DNA of 64,000 nt from Micromonospora parva (GCF_000718515.1 NZ_JNZS01000004.1:1-64000); one strand, 5' to 3'; positions 46,124 through 56,182 are shown, counted from the first letter of the stretch. Program-made: numbers and translations. Notes: generated from the sequence alone by a model not told the origin.

Positions 46124-46189
46124 CCCGGTGATCAAGAGGTTTGCGTCAAAAACGCGCCCAGCACTGACGCAAACCTCTTGATCACCGGG
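46124..46189. repeat. 25-bp perfect palindrome in the ispH/xseA divergent region
   Basis: Bases 46124-46148 are the exact complement of 46165-46189, with a 16-base loop. It lies 58 bases upstream of ispH and 20 bases upstream of xseA. The right arm overlaps where the xseA -35 should be. Being between divergent starts, it is not a terminator of either gene. Confidence 0.85.
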
Positions 46190-46197
46190 AGGGTCCG

Positions 46198-46203
46198 TAG
46201 GGT
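46198..46203 (+). promoter_or_regulatory. Candidate -10 element of xseA
   Basis: TAGGGT ends six bases before the xseA GTG, implying a leaderless or nearly leaderless transcript. The -35 region falls in the right arm of the palindrome and is weak. Confidence 0.45.
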
Positions 46204-46209
46204 GGGCGG

Positions 46210-47442
46210 GTGAGCGGAGACGGGCGGGTGGGGGGCGGCGGGGCCAGCAGCGCTGAGGAGCCCTGGCCGGTACGGGTGGTCAGCCAGAAGGTGGGTGCCT
46301 GGATCGCCAAGCTGGGCTGGGTGTGGGTGGACGGGCAGGTGGCGCAGATCAGCCGTCGCCCCGGAGCCAGCACCGTCTTCCTCACCCTGCGCGACCCGTC
46401 GGCCGACCTGAGCCTCACCGTCACCACCAACCGGGACGTCCTGGACGCCGGCGCACCCGAGCTGCGCGAAGGCGCCCGCGTGGTGCTGCACGCCAAGCCG
46501 GAGTTCTACGCCGCGCGGGGCACGCTGAGCCTGCGCGCCGACGAGATCCGCCAGGTGGGCCTCGGCGAGCTGCTGGCCCGGCTGGAGAAGCTCAAGAAGC
46601 TGCTCGCCGCCGAAGGACTCTTCGACCGCGCCCGCAAGCGTCGGCTGCCCTTCCTGCCCGGCCGGATCGGGCTCATCACCGGTCGCGCCTCGGCGGCCGA
46701 ACGGGACGTGCTGACCAACGCCCGACGGCGCTGGCCGGCGGTCGAGTTCCGGACGGTCAACGTGGCAGTGCAGGGCCCGTCGGCGGTCCCGCAGATCGTC
46801 GACGCGCTCAAGGTGCTGGACGCCGACCCGAGCATCGATGTGATCATCATCGCCCGGGGTGGCGGCGGCATCGAGGACCTGCTGCCCTTCTCCGACGAGG
46901 CGCTCTGCCGCGCGGTGTTCGGCTGTCGTACGCCGGTGGTCAGCGCGATCGGCCACGAGACGGACGCGCCACTGATCGACTACGTGGCCGACGTCCGCGC
47001 CTCCACCCCGACCGACGCGGCCAAGCGGGTCGTCCCCGACCTCACCGAGGAGGTACGCCTCATCGGTCAGGCCCGACACCGCCTCGAACGAGCGGTGCGC
47101 AACCTGGTCGACCGGGAGACACACCGGCTCGACGGGCTGCGGTCCCGGCCGGTGCTGGCCCGGCCGCAGGTGATGGTGGAGCACCGGGCGACCGAGCTGA
47201 CCGCGTTGCGGCAGCGAGCCGGCCGATGCCTGGAGCACCGGCTCACCGCCGCCGAGGATGACCTGCGGCACACCCTCGCGCGGCTGCGCGCCCTGTCCCC
47301 CGCCGCCACCCTCGACCGGGGGTACGCGATCGTGCAACGCGCGGACGGCCAGGTGGTCCGCGCGGCGGCGGAGGTCGGCAAGGGCGACCCGCTGCGGGTA
47401 CGCCTGGCCGACGGCGAGCTGGCCGCCACAGTCGATGGCTGA
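46210..47442 (+). CDS. xseA: Exodeoxyribonuclease VII large subunit
   Basis: 410 residues; the catalytic subunit of the single-strand exonuclease that trims DNA in repair and recombination. The N-terminal OB fold contains [20 protein letters not shown]; the nuclease domain has [57 protein letters not shown] and [15 protein letters not shown]; a coiled coil follows and [16 protein letters not shown] closes the protein. Paired with xseB 36 bases downstream. Confidence 0.95.
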   Translation: MSGDGRVGGGGASSAEEPWPVRVVSQKVGAWIAKLGWVWVDGQVAQISRRPGASTVFLTLRDPSADLSLTVTTNRDVLDAGAPELREGARVVLHAKPEFYAARGTLSLRADEIRQVGLGELLARLEKLKKLLAAEGLFDRARKRRLPFLPGRIGLITGRASAAERDVLTNARRRWPAVEFRTVNVAVQGPSAVPQIVDALKVLDADPSIDVIIIARGGGGIEDLLPFSDEALCRAVFGCRTPVVSAIGHETDAPLIDYVADVRASTPTDAAKRVVPDLTEEVRLIGQARHRLERAVRNLVDRETHRLDGLRSRPVLARPQVMVEHRATELTALRQRAGRCLEHRLTAAEDDLRHTLARLRALSPAATLDRGYAIVQRADGQVVRAAAEVGKGDPLRVRLADGELAATVDG

Positions 47443-47478
47443 GTGGCGACGCGCCGCAGCGGGGAGGGGTGTGCTGAG

Positions 47479-47709
47479 ATGAACGCGATGACTGACGACA
47501 CGAAGGCCGGGCCGGACGAGCGGCTCAGTTACGAGCAGGCCCGCGCCGAGCTGGCCTCGGTGGTGGAGCGGCTGGAGGCCGGCGGCACGTCCCTGGAGGA
47601 GTCGCTGGCGCTCTGGGAGCGCGGCGAGGCGCTGGCGGTGATCTGTCAACGCTGGCTGGATGGCGCGCGGGCGCGGATCGACGCCGCCCGGCAGGAACCA
47701 GCTTCCTGA
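47479..47709 (+). CDS. xseB: Exodeoxyribonuclease VII small subunit
   Basis: 76 residues. SYEQARAELASVVERLEAGG and LEESLALWERGEALAVICQR are the family signatures; several copies bind the XseA coiled coil. The ATG at 47479 is favoured because GGGGAGGGG lies nine bases before it. The frame is open from 47443 without a better site. Confidence 0.93.
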   Translation: MNAMTDDTKAGPDERLSYEQARAELASVVERLEAGGTSLEESLALWERGEALAVICQRWLDGARARIDAARQEPAS

Positions 47710-47712
47710 CCG

Positions 47713-47742
47713 CCGGTGGGGCGGCCGGAGCCGCCCCACCGG
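47713..47742. terminator. Bidirectional terminator after xseB
   Basis: A 13-bp perfect stem with a CGGA tetraloop, between convergent stops at 47709 and 47749. Confidence 0.85.
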
Positions 47743-47748
47743 GGCAGG

Positions 47749-48594
47749 TCAGTTGAACAGGCTGTACAGCTCGGCCGGCGCCTCGACGACCTGGTCCGCC
47801 GGCGGCTTCTGCGCGGCGGTGGCGGCACCGTAGTCGGAGTACGTCATCTTGATCTCCTGGGCGGCGGTCTGCCCGGCGGCCGGCAGTTGCAGCACCAGCT
47901 CACTGAGCCGGCCCTGCGGGTCCACCTTCGCGGTGAACGGGACGGTCTTCGCCTGGGTGCCGAGCGCGGCGATCGTGGCGGCGTTCAACGAGCCCGCCTC
48001 GGCGGCCTTGGTGACGTCGATGGTGCCGGCGTACGTGCCGGTGCCGGTGCTGCGGACCTCGGTGATGCCCTGGGTGAGCACCGCGCTGCCGGCCGGGTCG
48101 ACCTTGTCGAAGTCGAAGCCGAGGTTGCGGTTGCCCTTGATCCGGTTCTGGTCCAGGTGCTGGTACTTGCCGAGGTTGAGCTGCTTGATGGCGGGCAGGC
48201 TGTTGGCGGTGGGGCCGGTCAGCTCCAGCTTGACCCAGCTGTCCGGCTTGTAGTGGATCACGTCGAGCTTCATCGCCAGGTCGGACGAGGGACCACCGAT
48301 GGCGATCTTCAACGCCGCGCTCTGGCTCGGCTGGTGCACCAGCCCCTCCGCCGTCGAGCCGGCGCCGGCCAGCGTGAACCGGAAGTTCCCGTTGCTGATC
48401 TCCTTGGTGGAGTCGAGCAGGGCCTGCTTGGCGTCGCCCGCCACCGGGGCACCGGACGGGCTCGCCGTGCCGGACGCCGTCACCGTCGGGGACGGCGTCG
48501 AGCCGGTGGTGCCGGTTCCGCTGGCGCAGGCGGCCAGTGCGGGCGTGATCAGAGCGGCGGCTACCAGGCCGGCGCCAAGTCGTCGAACAGTCAT
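47749..48594 (-). CDS. LppX/LprG family lipoprotein
   Basis: 281 residues. Lipobox TPALAAC (cysteine about 23), Ser/Thr/Pro linker, then the LppX_LprAFG fold: ISNGNFRFTLAG, VIHYKPDSWVKLELTG and GTYAGTIDVTKAAEAG. Family members bind or carry lipids to the outer envelope or act as sensors; here the ligand is unknown. GGGAG precedes the ATG. Confidence 0.85.
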   Translation of the reverse strand: MTVRRLGAGLVAAALITPALAACASGTGTTGSTPSPTVTASGTASPSGAPVAGDAKQALLDSTKEISNGNFRFTLAGAGSTAEGLVHQPSQSAALKIAIGGPSSDLAMKLDVIHYKPDSWVKLELTGPTANSLPAIKQLNLGKYQHLDQNRIKGNRNLGFDFDKVDPAGSAVLTQGITEVRSTGTGTYAGTIDVTKAAEAGSLNAATIAALGTQAKTVPFTAKVDPQGRLSELVLQLPAAGQTAAQEIKMTYSDYGAATAAQKPPADQVVEAPAELYSLFN

Positions 48595-48802
48595 ACGTGT
48601 CTCCCAAGGGGGTCACCCGACGACCTGGACGGCGCCGGAAACCGGGCGACGCAGCAGCACCGTCGGCTGCGTCGCGCGATCCGGGCCGAGCAGCGCGCCC
48701 GGATCACCCCCTCCTTGTTCCCTGTCGAGGCGTCGGACAATCACCCTTCGGGCTGGTTGCCCAGATTCGGCGCCGGCGGGTCCATCGACCGCCGAGGTCC
48801 CC

Positions 48803-49450
48803 TCAGCGCAGTGAGCCGGCCAGTTCGCGTAGTTCGTTGTCCCGGGCGTCGCCGACGACGATCACCGTGCGGGTCGGCTCCAGCAGGACCAGCGCCTGTT
48901 GGTTGCCCCGCGCGGTGTAGAGCTGCCAGGTGCGCCCGGCCAGCTCGGTGGGGCCCTGCGGCTGGCCCTGGCTGGTCAGCTCGGCGGGGAGCAGACGATC
49001 CGCCGGGACGCTGCTCTGCAGCAGTTGGACGCCGCGCCCCTCCGGGGTGAGGTAGCCGAGTCGCAGGTTCGCGCCGTTCTCGACGGTCTGGTAGCGGGCG
49101 CTGACCGTCTTCCAGTCGGAGCCGAGCCCCTGCGGCTGGCTCACCGGGAAGACGTTCGCCGACCGGGCCTGCTCGATCGCGGGCGCCGGATCGACGGTGG
49201 TGGCCTGGTCGCCGCCGAGGAATCCCCGGTAGAACGCCAGCAGGAGCGCGATCGGGACGAGCAGCACCAGCAACGAGATCGCCATGTCCTTCGGCGACCG
49301 CTCGGACTTGCCGGCCGCCGCCGCTGGCGGCGGGGTCGGGGTCGGATCGGTCGCGGCGGGCTCACCACCGGCGGGGACGTCGGCCGGCGGCTGACCGTCG
49401 GGCGGCGTGCGGTCGGCGGGTACGCGGTCGGCTGGCTGTGCGGGTTCCAC
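48803..49450 (-). CDS. DUF4245 membrane protein
   Basis: 215 residues. A Pro/Ala-rich cytoplasmic leader (1-50), one helix (MAISLLVLLVPIALLLAFYR) and an extracytoplasmic DUF4245 domain (SQPQGLGSDWKTVSARYQ, LQLYTARGNQQALVLLEPTR-like core). DUF4245 genes are commonly divergent from glpX in actinobacteria, as here. Function unknown. The start is GTG 49450. Confidence 0.85.
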   Translation of the reverse strand: MEPAQPADRVPADRTPPDGQPPADVPAGGEPAATDPTPTPPPAAAAGKSERSPKDMAISLLVLLVPIALLLAFYRGFLGGDQATTVDPAPAIEQARSANVFPVSQPQGLGSDWKTVSARYQTVENGANLRLGYLTPEGRGVQLLQSSVPADRLLPAELTSQGQPQGPTELAGRTWQLYTARGNQQALVLLEPTRTVIVVGDARDNELRELAGSLR

Positions 49451-49609
49451 CCCGCTATCTTCGCAGCCGCCCGACCGGCGGTATCCGGGCCATCACCGCC
49501 CCGCGCCGACGCCCCGTCGGCCATCGTGTGAGGATCAGCGACAAAGCTGGCGGTGGGGGCCTCCCCGCGGCCGGTCGTCCCCGCACCGTCGCGAGGAGGA
49601 GTAGCCGTC

Positions 49610-50641
49610 ATGACGAACACCAGGACGCGGATCCCACAGGATCTCGACCGTAACCTTGCCCTCGACCTGGTCCGGGTCACCGAGGCCGCGGCGATGGCCG
49701 CCGGCCGGTGGGTCGGTCGGGGCGACAAGGAGGGCGGCGACGGAGCAGCTGTCGACGCGATGCGCAAGCTGATCAACTCGATCCAGATGCGCGGTGTGGT
49801 GGTGATCGGCGAGGGCGAGAAGGACAACGCCCCGATGCTCTTCAACGGCGAACATGTCGGCGACGGCACGGGCCCGGAGGTGGACGTCGCCGTCGACCCG
49901 GTGGACGGCACCACCCTGATGAGCAAGGGCATGCCGAACGCCGTGGCGGTGCTCGCCGTCTCCGAGCGGGGTGCGATGTTCGACCCCAGCGCCGTGTTCT
50001 ACATGGAGAAGCTCGCCGTCGGGCCCGCGTACGCCGACGTGATCGACATCAACGCCGGGGTGGCGGAGAACCTGCGCCGGATCGCCAAGGTCAAGGGCAC
50101 CGACGTCTCCGAGGTGACGGTCTGCGTGCTGGACCGCAGCCGCCACGACGACCTGGTCACGCAGATCCGCCGGGCCGGGGCGGGTATCCGGTTCATCTCC
50201 GACGGCGACATCGCCGGCTCCATCGCCGCCGCCCGGGGCGAGTCGGACGTGGACGTGCTGATGGGCATCGGCGGCACCCCGGAGGGCATCATCTCCGCGT
50301 GCGCGCTCAAGTGCATGGGCGGTGCGATGCAGGCCAAGCTCTGGCCGCGCGACGAGCAGGAGCGGGAGAAGGCGATCGCCGCCGGGCACGACCTGGACCG
50401 GGTGCTGGGCACCGATGATCTCGTCACCGGCGACAACTGCTTCTTCGTGGCGACCGGGGTCACCTCCGGCGACCTGCTGCGCGGTGTGCGGTACCGGGCG
50501 GGCGGGGCGTACACCCAGTCGATCGTGATGCGCTCGAAGAGCGGCACCATCCGGGTGATCGACTCGTACCACCGGCTGGAGAAGCTGGCGCTCTACTCCG
50601 CTGTCGACTTCGATGGTCGACCGCTGGCTGAACAGGAGTGA
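49610..50641 (+). CDS. glpX: Fructose-1,6-bisphosphatase, class II
   Basis: 343 residues; hydrolyses fructose-1,6-bisphosphate in gluconeogenesis. Metal-site motifs are [15 protein letters not shown] and [33 protein letters not shown] and [19 protein letters not shown] are further class II signatures. The ATG at 49610 follows GAGGAGGAG; the open frame upstream lacks a better site. It overlaps the transporter gene by four bases. Confidence 0.96.
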   Translation: MTNTRTRIPQDLDRNLALDLVRVTEAAAMAAGRWVGRGDKEGGDGAAVDAMRKLINSIQMRGVVVIGEGEKDNAPMLFNGEHVGDGTGPEVDVAVDPVDGTTLMSKGMPNAVAVLAVSERGAMFDPSAVFYMEKLAVGPAYADVIDINAGVAENLRRIAKVKGTDVSEVTVCVLDRSRHDDLVTQIRRAGAGIRFISDGDIAGSIAAARGESDVDVLMGIGGTPEGIISACALKCMGGAMQAKLWPRDEQEREKAIAAGHDLDRVLGTDDLVTGDNCFFVATGVTSGDLLRGVRYRAGGAYTQSIVMRSKSGTIRVIDSYHRLEKLALYSAVDFDGRPLAEQE

Positions 50642-51609
50642 CAGCCACCGACACGGCGACCCCGCAGACCCTGTCGGCCGCCCGCCGGATCACTGGCGTC
50701 GCGCTCGCGTCGGCCTCCGGGGTCGCGGTGGCGGTGCAGTCGCGGATCAACGGCGAGCTGGGGGTACGCCTCGAGGACGGTTTCGCCGCCGCGGTGGTGT
50801 CGTTCGGCCTCGGCCTGCTGGTGCTGCTGGTGCTGGTGCCCGCGACCCCTGGTGGCCGGCGCGGGCTGGCCGCGACCCGGCGGGCCCTGCGGACGGGCGC
50901 GTTGCGGCCGTGGCAGTGCCTCGGTGGCATGTGCGGGGCGTTCCTGGTGGCCACTCAAGGGCTCACCATCGGCACGTTGGGCGTGGCGGTCTTCACCGTG
51001 GCGGTGGTGGCCGGCCAGACCGGCAGCAGCCTTGCCGTGGATCGGGCCGGGATCGGGCCCACCGGCCGGCAGCCGGTCACCCGGCAGCGGCTGGCCGGCG
51101 CGGTGCTCACCGTGTTGGCGGTCTGCCTGGCGGTCGGTGACCGCCTGGGCGACCCGGGCGCGCTGGCGCTGGCTCTGCTGCCGCTGCTCGCCGGGGTGGG
51201 CATCGCCTGGCAGCAGGCCGTCAACGGTCGGGTCCGGGCGGCGGCCGACAGCGCGTTGACCGCCACGCTCGTCAACTTCGCCGTCGGCACTGTCACCCTG
51301 CTGGTCGCGTTCGCGATCGACATCGCCGTACGCGGCTGGCCCGGCGGCCACCTGCCGTCCGAGCCGTGGCTCTACCTGGGCGGCCCGATCGGCATCGTGT
51401 TCATCGCGATCGCCGCCGCGATCGTGCGTTTCACCGGTGTGCTGCTGCTCGGCCTGGCCACCATCGCCGGGCAGATCGTCGGCGCCGTGCTGCTGGACCT
51501 GGTCCTCCCCACGGCGGCCTCGCACCCCGGGGTGAACACCCTGCTGGGGGCGGCGCTGACCATGGTGGCAGTGCTGATCGCCGCGCTCGCCCCGCCGGCC
51601 CGCCGCTGA
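50638..51609 (+). CDS. DMT superfamily transporter (DUF606/YdcZ-like)
   Basis: 323 residues with ten hydrophobic helices in two internally similar halves ([17 protein letters not shown] in the first, [18 protein letters not shown] in the second). This QxxxNG repeat pattern is typical of DUF606 members of the drug/metabolite transporter group. Substrate unknown. The GTG start overlaps the glpX stop (GTGA), so expression is coupled to glpX. Confidence 0.87.
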   Translation: MTATDTATPQTLSAARRITGVALASASGVAVAVQSRINGELGVRLEDGFAAAVVSFGLGLLVLLVLVPATPGGRRGLAATRRALRTGALRPWQCLGGMCGAFLVATQGLTIGTLGVAVFTVAVVAGQTGSSLAVDRAGIGPTGRQPVTRQRLAGAVLTVLAVCLAVGDRLGDPGALALALLPLLAGVGIAWQQAVNGRVRAAADSALTATLVNFAVGTVTLLVAFAIDIAVRGWPGGHLPSEPWLYLGGPIGIVFIAIAAAIVRFTGVLLLGLATIAGQIVGAVLLDLVLPTAASHPGVNTLLGAALTMVAVLIAALAPPARR

Positions 51610-51772
51610 GCCGTCAGCGGGCCGGCGACGCAACTGGCGCGGATCGGCCGCCCAGGGCCCCCACGGTCGCCGTGAGCGCACCGGGGTCGACTTCGTCATC
51701 GTGCGGCCGGGCCGAACGGCGCCAGCCCGCACCACGGCACCCGGACCTCAAACACGCGCCGACCTGAGCGGC

Positions 51773-53605
51773 CTACCCCGACTCGGCTGACGGATCCGGC
51801 ACGGAAGGCCGGAGCACCGGATGGGACGACTCCGGCGGCGCCGGGGATGTCGGGGGCGTCGGGGGCGCTGGCGGCGTCCTAGACGACAGCCGATCCGGCG
51901 GTTCGAACGGGTAGGGCGGGTCGAGCGGGTAGGACGGATCGGGCACCGCGGGCGGGTGCGGTGGGTAGGGCGGGTAGGGCCGATCGGGAACCGCGGGCGG
52001 GTGCGGCGGGTACTGCGGGTAGGGCGGATCGGACGGGTGCGGTGGGTATCGGCGCCCAAACGCCCGGGCCGGGTCGTACAGCCGGGCGATCCGGACGGCG
52101 AGCAGCACGCCCGGCACCAGGGCCAGCAGGGCGAGCGCCACGGCGACCCTGCTCTGCGCAGGGTTCCCGCCCAGCCAACCCACGAGCGGCACCAGGGACA
52201 GGAGCGCGGTGAGCAGCAGCCCGGTGAGTGCCCATCCGCTCCATCGGGTCAGTGCGTCCTGGTAGGAGACCCGAACGAGCATGGCCGTCGCTGTCACGAC
52301 GTTCAGGGGCAGAACGACGAACAGCAGGGCCATGCCCGTCGAGGAGTCATCGTTGCGCCCCCAGGCGCCGGCCAGCACGATCCCCGCGACCACTATCGCC
52401 CCGCTGCCGGCGACCCCCCACCAGCGCGGACCGCCCCCGCGACGGATCGCCAGATGACCAGCGAGCACGGTGACCGTAACGCCGAGGGTCAGCGCGAGCG
52501 CGAGGGCGAGCTGCAGGTCCGTGTCGCGGCTGCCGAGCCCGCCGTCCAGCGCGGGCGGCTCGGTCCAGCCTCCGTCGTCCGGTCCCGCGTGATGTCGGAA
52601 GCCGTCGCGTTGCCATCCGCCGTCCGCTCTCCGGTGCAGGATGCCGTCGCGCCCGTTGGCGACCAGCACCTCGTGGCCGCCACCGGCGGCCGGATAGACG
52701 ATCAGATCGCGGGAGGCGAAGTGCCGGCGGATGTCACCTGGGTTGGCGAACCGGCGGGCCATCCCCTCGCGGCGCGCGTCCGACACCTCCCAGGCCACCT
52801 GCCAGGTCACGCCCGCGTCGTCACTCTGCTCCACCCGCAGGTGCTCGGCGACCGCCCGGTAGCACCGCTGCGGCTCGGTGGGCACACACGCCTGCCGCTG
52901 CCCGGGGCCCTGGCGGGACAACCGCTGTTCCTCGCCGTCGGCGGCGGGCCGCCAGGTGTTCCCCCCGTCCTGGCTGATCGACCATCGGCCGTCAGCCGGC
53001 CCCTCCGGCCAGGTCCGATCGTTGTATCCCACGCCGATCGAGATCGCCGGGTGACCGTCGAGCAGGGCGGTGCCCACGGCGTACGGGTACTGGTACTGGC
53101 TGGTGGCGGCCACCGCGAAGACCGCCGGTGGCAGCACCACCAGCATCCGGACCAGCCGGGCGGTCCGTCGGCGCACCGGGCGGCGACGTGACCGCCGCCA
53201 GCTCCACCAGGCCAGGCCGAGCGCCGGCAGGGTGAACAGGTCGGTCCAGTCGGCCCGGACCAGCGACGGCCCGGCCAGCACGGTCCAGGCCGAGGAGGCG
53301 AGTTCGGCGGCGTACCCACTGGATTTGACCACCGCGAACCCGGCACCCACAGTGGCCAGGGCGACCGACGCGGCCCTCCGGGCCGGCAGTCGTGGCAGCA
53401 GGAGGGTCAGCAGCACCGCGACCAGCGGTGGGGCGAGCACCAGCCCGGCGACGTCGCTCAGCTTGCCGGTCACCGGGCCGGGGAAGGCCGCCTTCAGCAC
53501 ATGATCGTTGACCAGCAGCAGGGCCAGCGCGAACAGGGTGGCAGGGTGGCAGAGCCAGGACAGCGTGGTGGGTGCGCCGTCCTGGGGAGTGGCGGAACCC
53601 GTCAT
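51773..53605 (-). CDS. Large membrane protein with beta-propeller-like and Pro-rich segments
   Basis: 610 residues, not assigned to a known family. Four helices (1-180) lead to an extracytoplasmic stretch of about 160 residues with sialidase/BNR-like phrases (RWSISQDGGNTWRPA and EQSDDAGVTWQVAW), then about six helices, and a C-terminal cytoplasmic tail of about 95 residues built from PYPPYPPHPPAVPD-like repeats. The two Asp-box-like motifs suggest a truncated or atypical propeller. It follows a convergent gap of 163 bp that holds only an imperfect hairpin. Confidence 0.75.
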   Translation of the reverse strand: MTGSATPQDGAPTTLSWLCHPATLFALALLLVNDHVLKAAFPGPVTGKLSDVAGLVLAPPLVAVLLTLLLPRLPARRAASVALATVGAGFAVVKSSGYAAELASSAWTVLAGPSLVRADWTDLFTLPALGLAWWSWRRSRRRPVRRRTARLVRMLVVLPPAVFAVAATSQYQYPYAVGTALLDGHPAISIGVGYNDRTWPEGPADGRWSISQDGGNTWRPAADGEEQRLSRQGPGQRQACVPTEPQRCYRAVAEHLRVEQSDDAGVTWQVAWEVSDARREGMARRFANPGDIRRHFASRDLIVYPAAGGGHEVLVANGRDGILHRRADGGWQRDGFRHHAGPDDGGWTEPPALDGGLGSRDTDLQLALALALTLGVTVTVLAGHLAIRRGGGPRWWGVAGSGAIVVAGIVLAGAWGRNDDSSTGMALLFVVLPLNVVTATAMLVRVSYQDALTRWSGWALTGLLLTALLSLVPLVGWLGGNPAQSRVAVALALLALVPGVLLAVRIARLYDPARAFGRRYPPHPSDPPYPQYPPHPPAVPDRPYPPYPPHPPAVPDPSYPLDPPYPFEPPDRLSSRTPPAPPTPPTSPAPPESSHPVLRPSVPDPSAESG

Positions 53606-53670
53606 CCCCTCAGGATCGGGTCGACCCGTCTCGATCCGGACTCAGGTCGGTCTGGGTCCGGTACCGACGC

Positions 53671-54639
53671 TCAGCCGGCATCGGAGGAGTGCCCCGGGAA
53701 GAGGTGGGCGCTCGGGTCGATGGCCACCGCCGCGTTGTTGACCGCCGTCGCCGCCTCACCGAAGCCGGTGGCGATCAGCCGGACCTTGCCCGGGTACTCG
53801 GTGATGTCGCCCGCCGCGAAGACCCGGGGCAGGTTGGTGGCCATCGCGCTGTCCACCAGGATGTGGCGGCGGTCCAGCCGTAGCCCCCACTCGGCGAGCG
53901 GGCCCAGGTCGGCGGTGAAACCGAGGGCGGCCACCACCACGTCCACCGGCAAGGTTTCGGTGGCGCCGCCGCGCACTGTCACCTCGGCACCGGTCACCGT
54001 GCCGTCCCCGAGCAGCCTGGTGACCTCGGCGTTGACCACGACCCGCACCGGCAGCGCGAGCACCCGGGCGACGGTCGAGGCGTGCGCCCGGAACTTCTCC
54101 CGTCGGTGTACGAGGGTCACCGACCGGGCCAGCGGTTGCAGGGCCAACGCCCAGTCGAAGGCGGAGTCGCCACCACCGACGATCAGCACGTCCCGATCGG
54201 CCAGCTCGGTCGGCTCCGTCACGAAGTAGACGATCCCTGACCCGGGGGCGCCGTCGGCGCACGGCAACGGCCGAGGGCTGAAGCTGCCGAGCCCGCCGGT
54301 GACCACTATCGCGCCGCAGGCGAGTTGCTCACCGCCGGCCAGGCCCAGCACCGGTCGGCCGTCAGCGTACGAGAGCTTCTCCGCCCGGGTGCCGAGCAGG
54401 TACCGCGGATTGAACGGCGCTGCCTGGGCCACCAGGTTGGCCACCAGATCACGGCCCTTGACGGCGGGAAAGCCGGCGACGTCGAGGATCAGCTTCTCCG
54501 GGTACATGGCAGTGACCTGGCCGCCCGGTTCGGGCAACGCGTCGATCACCGCCACCGACAGCCCTCGGAACCCGGCGTAGTACGCGGCGAAGAGGCCGGC
54601 CGGACCGGCCCCGATCACGGCGACATCGACCTCGCGCAT
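53671..54639 (-). CDS. Ferredoxin-NADP reductase type 2 / thioredoxin-reductase-like flavoprotein
   Basis: 322 residues. FAD site VDVAVIGAGPAGLFAAYYAG, NADPH site VLIVGGGDSAFDWALAL (about 160), and the second FAD motif VFAAGDITEYPGKVRLIATG near the end. The CxxC redox pair of thioredoxin reductase is absent: the segment before the NADPH site has no cysteine pair, which favours the type 2 ferredoxin-NADP reductase group. It probably supplies or takes electrons from ferredoxin. Confidence 0.88.
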   Translation of the reverse strand: MREVDVAVIGAGPAGLFAAYYAGFRGLSVAVIDALPEPGGQVTAMYPEKLILDVAGFPAVKGRDLVANLVAQAAPFNPRYLLGTRAEKLSYADGRPVLGLAGGEQLACGAIVVTGGLGSFSPRPLPCADGAPGSGIVYFVTEPTELADRDVLIVGGGDSAFDWALALQPLARSVTLVHRREKFRAHASTVARVLALPVRVVVNAEVTRLLGDGTVTGAEVTVRGGATETLPVDVVVAALGFTADLGPLAEWGLRLDRRHILVDSAMATNLPRVFAAGDITEYPGKVRLIATGFGEAATAVNNAAVAIDPSAHLFPGHSSDAG

Positions 54640-54745
54640 GGCGTACCGTCGCTTTCCGCTTACGGATCAACGCGTGCTGATCTCGACCGTAGGCGGGCGG
54701 CGACAGTCGGGCAAGGACGTCCCAGAGGCGCGCCGGAGAATCGGC

Positions 54746-55399
54746 TCAGGGCAGGCTGAGCGTGGAACCTGAATAGTCCGGGCCGTCCACCGCCGGTCGC
54801 CGCCGCCGGAACAGGATCGCCGCCACCACCCCGCCGAGCAGGCCGAACAGGTGACCCTGCCAGGAGATCCGCTCGTCGGTGGGGAGGATGCCGACCAGTT
54901 GCCAGCCGTAGAGCAGACCGACCAGGAGGAAGACCGCGAAGTTCCACCAACTGCGCTCGACGATGCCTCGGGTGAGCAGGATGCCCAGGTAGCCGAAGAT
55001 GACACCGCTGGCGCCGACCACCACCGAGTTGGGCGAGCCGGTGAACCACACGCCGAGCCCACTGACCAGGATGATGATCAGGGTCGACCAGAGGAACCGG
55101 CGGGCACCGGCGGCGAGGACGAAGGTGCCCAGCAGGATCAGCGGGATGCTGTTGCTGTAGAGGTGGTCGAAGCCGTGGTGCAGGAACGGGGAGAAGAAGA
55201 CCCCGTCCAGCCCGTCGATGCGTTGCGGGATGATGCCGGCGGTGGCGTCCAGGCCGAACGCCAGCCCCTGGTCGACGGCCTCGATGAGAAACAGGAACGG
55301 GACCACCGCGCACATGGCGACGAAGGCCCGGCCGAGCGAGGCGTAGAACGCCTCGGTGCCGAACCGGAACGGGTCGCCGCTTGACGGGTGCAGGGTCAC
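54746..55399 (-). CDS. Rhomboid family intramembrane serine protease
   Basis: 217 residues, six to seven helices. The catalytic serine is in VVVGASGVIFGYLG (about 131) and the histidine in WQGHLFGLLGGVVAA (about 182). HHGFDHLYSNSIPLILLG matches the conserved helix-2 HxxxxHxxxN-type region. It cleaves membrane proteins within the bilayer; the substrate is unknown. Confidence 0.92.
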   Translation of the reverse strand: MTLHPSSGDPFRFGTEAFYASLGRAFVAMCAVVPFLFLIEAVDQGLAFGLDATAGIIPQRIDGLDGVFFSPFLHHGFDHLYSNSIPLILLGTFVLAAGARRFLWSTLIIILVSGLGVWFTGSPNSVVVGASGVIFGYLGILLTRGIVERSWWNFAVFLLVGLLYGWQLVGILPTDERISWQGHLFGLLGGVVAAILFRRRRPAVDGPDYSGSTLSLP

Positions 55400-55464
55400 C
55401 GTACAACTGCTATCAGCAAAAGCGGCCGACCGCCACTCACGTCCCGACCGGGGTACGCGCGACA

Positions 55465-55494
55465 GCGGGGCGGGTGGTCTCCCACCCGCCCCGC
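55465..55494 (-). terminator. Terminator of the transglycosylase-like gene
   Basis: A 13-bp perfect GC stem with a four-base loop, starting 10 bases after the stop codon at 55505. Confidence 0.8.
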
Positions 55495-55504
55495 GTCGAG
55501 AGCG

Positions 55505-56182
55505 TCAGTAGTGCCCGTTGTTCTGGAAGTAGGTCCAGGCACCGCAGGGCGTCTTGTACCTGCCCTTGATGTAACCCAACCCCCACTTGATCTGGGTGGC
55601 CGGGTTGGTTCGCCAGTCGGATGCGACGGAGCCCATCTTGCTGCCCGGCAGCGACTGCGGGATGCCGTACGCACCGGACGAGGAGTTGCTGGCCTTGTGG
55701 TTCCAGCCGCTCTCCTTGGTCCAGAGCTTCTCCAGGCAGGGGAACTCGGAGATGCCGAAGCCGGCGTCGATCATCAGAGCGCAGCCGGTCTTGCGGTTGC
55801 CGCTGTACTCGGCGCAGGACGCCGGGATCGGCCCGTCGTACGGCTTGGCGGCCGCGTTCGCGGCCGCGCGCTCACGTTTGCGCGACGCCGCGGCGGCCTC
55901 GGCCTGGCGTGCCCGCTCGGCGGCTTCCTTCGCGGCCTGCTTCGCCCGCAGCTTCGCCTGGTACTCGGCGGCGCGTTGCTTGGAGAACTGCACCTGGTGC
56001 GCGGCCTGCCGCTCACGCTGGTACGCGAGGTCGGCCCGGTCGACCTCGACGCTGACCTTGTCGGTCAGGCCCTGTTGCTGGGTTTCCCGGTCTTCGCCCA
56101 GGTAGAAGCCACCGGCAACGCCCACGGAGAGCAGCGCTACAGCAGCCGTACGGGCGCCCAACCGGCTCCACAGCCGACTCAC
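55505..56182 (-). CDS. Secreted lytic-transglycosylase-like cell-wall protein
   Basis: 225 residues. A signal or anchor helix (AVALLSVGVAGGFYLG), a long Ala/Arg/Glu coiled coil (45-110) and a C-terminal lysozyme-like domain with CLEKLWTKESGWNHKASN (likely catalytic Glu about 156), SSGAYGIPQSLPGSKMG and KWGLGYIKGRY. This is the arrangement of the actinomycete aggregation-promoting-factor/transglycosylase-like proteins that cut peptidoglycan. Cysteines in SCAEY, GCALM, PCLEK and PCGAW suggest disulfides. GTG start at 56182. A CRP-like site lies about 230 bases upstream. Confidence 0.88.
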   Translation of the reverse strand: MSRLWSRLGARTAAVALLSVGVAGGFYLGEDRETQQQGLTDKVSVEVDRADLAYQRERQAAHQVQFSKQRAAEYQAKLRAKQAAKEAAERARQAEAAAASRKRERAAANAAAKPYDGPIPASCAEYSGNRKTGCALMIDAGFGISEFPCLEKLWTKESGWNHKASNSSSGAYGIPQSLPGSKMGSVASDWRTNPATQIKWGLGYIKGRYKTPCGAWTYFQNNGHY

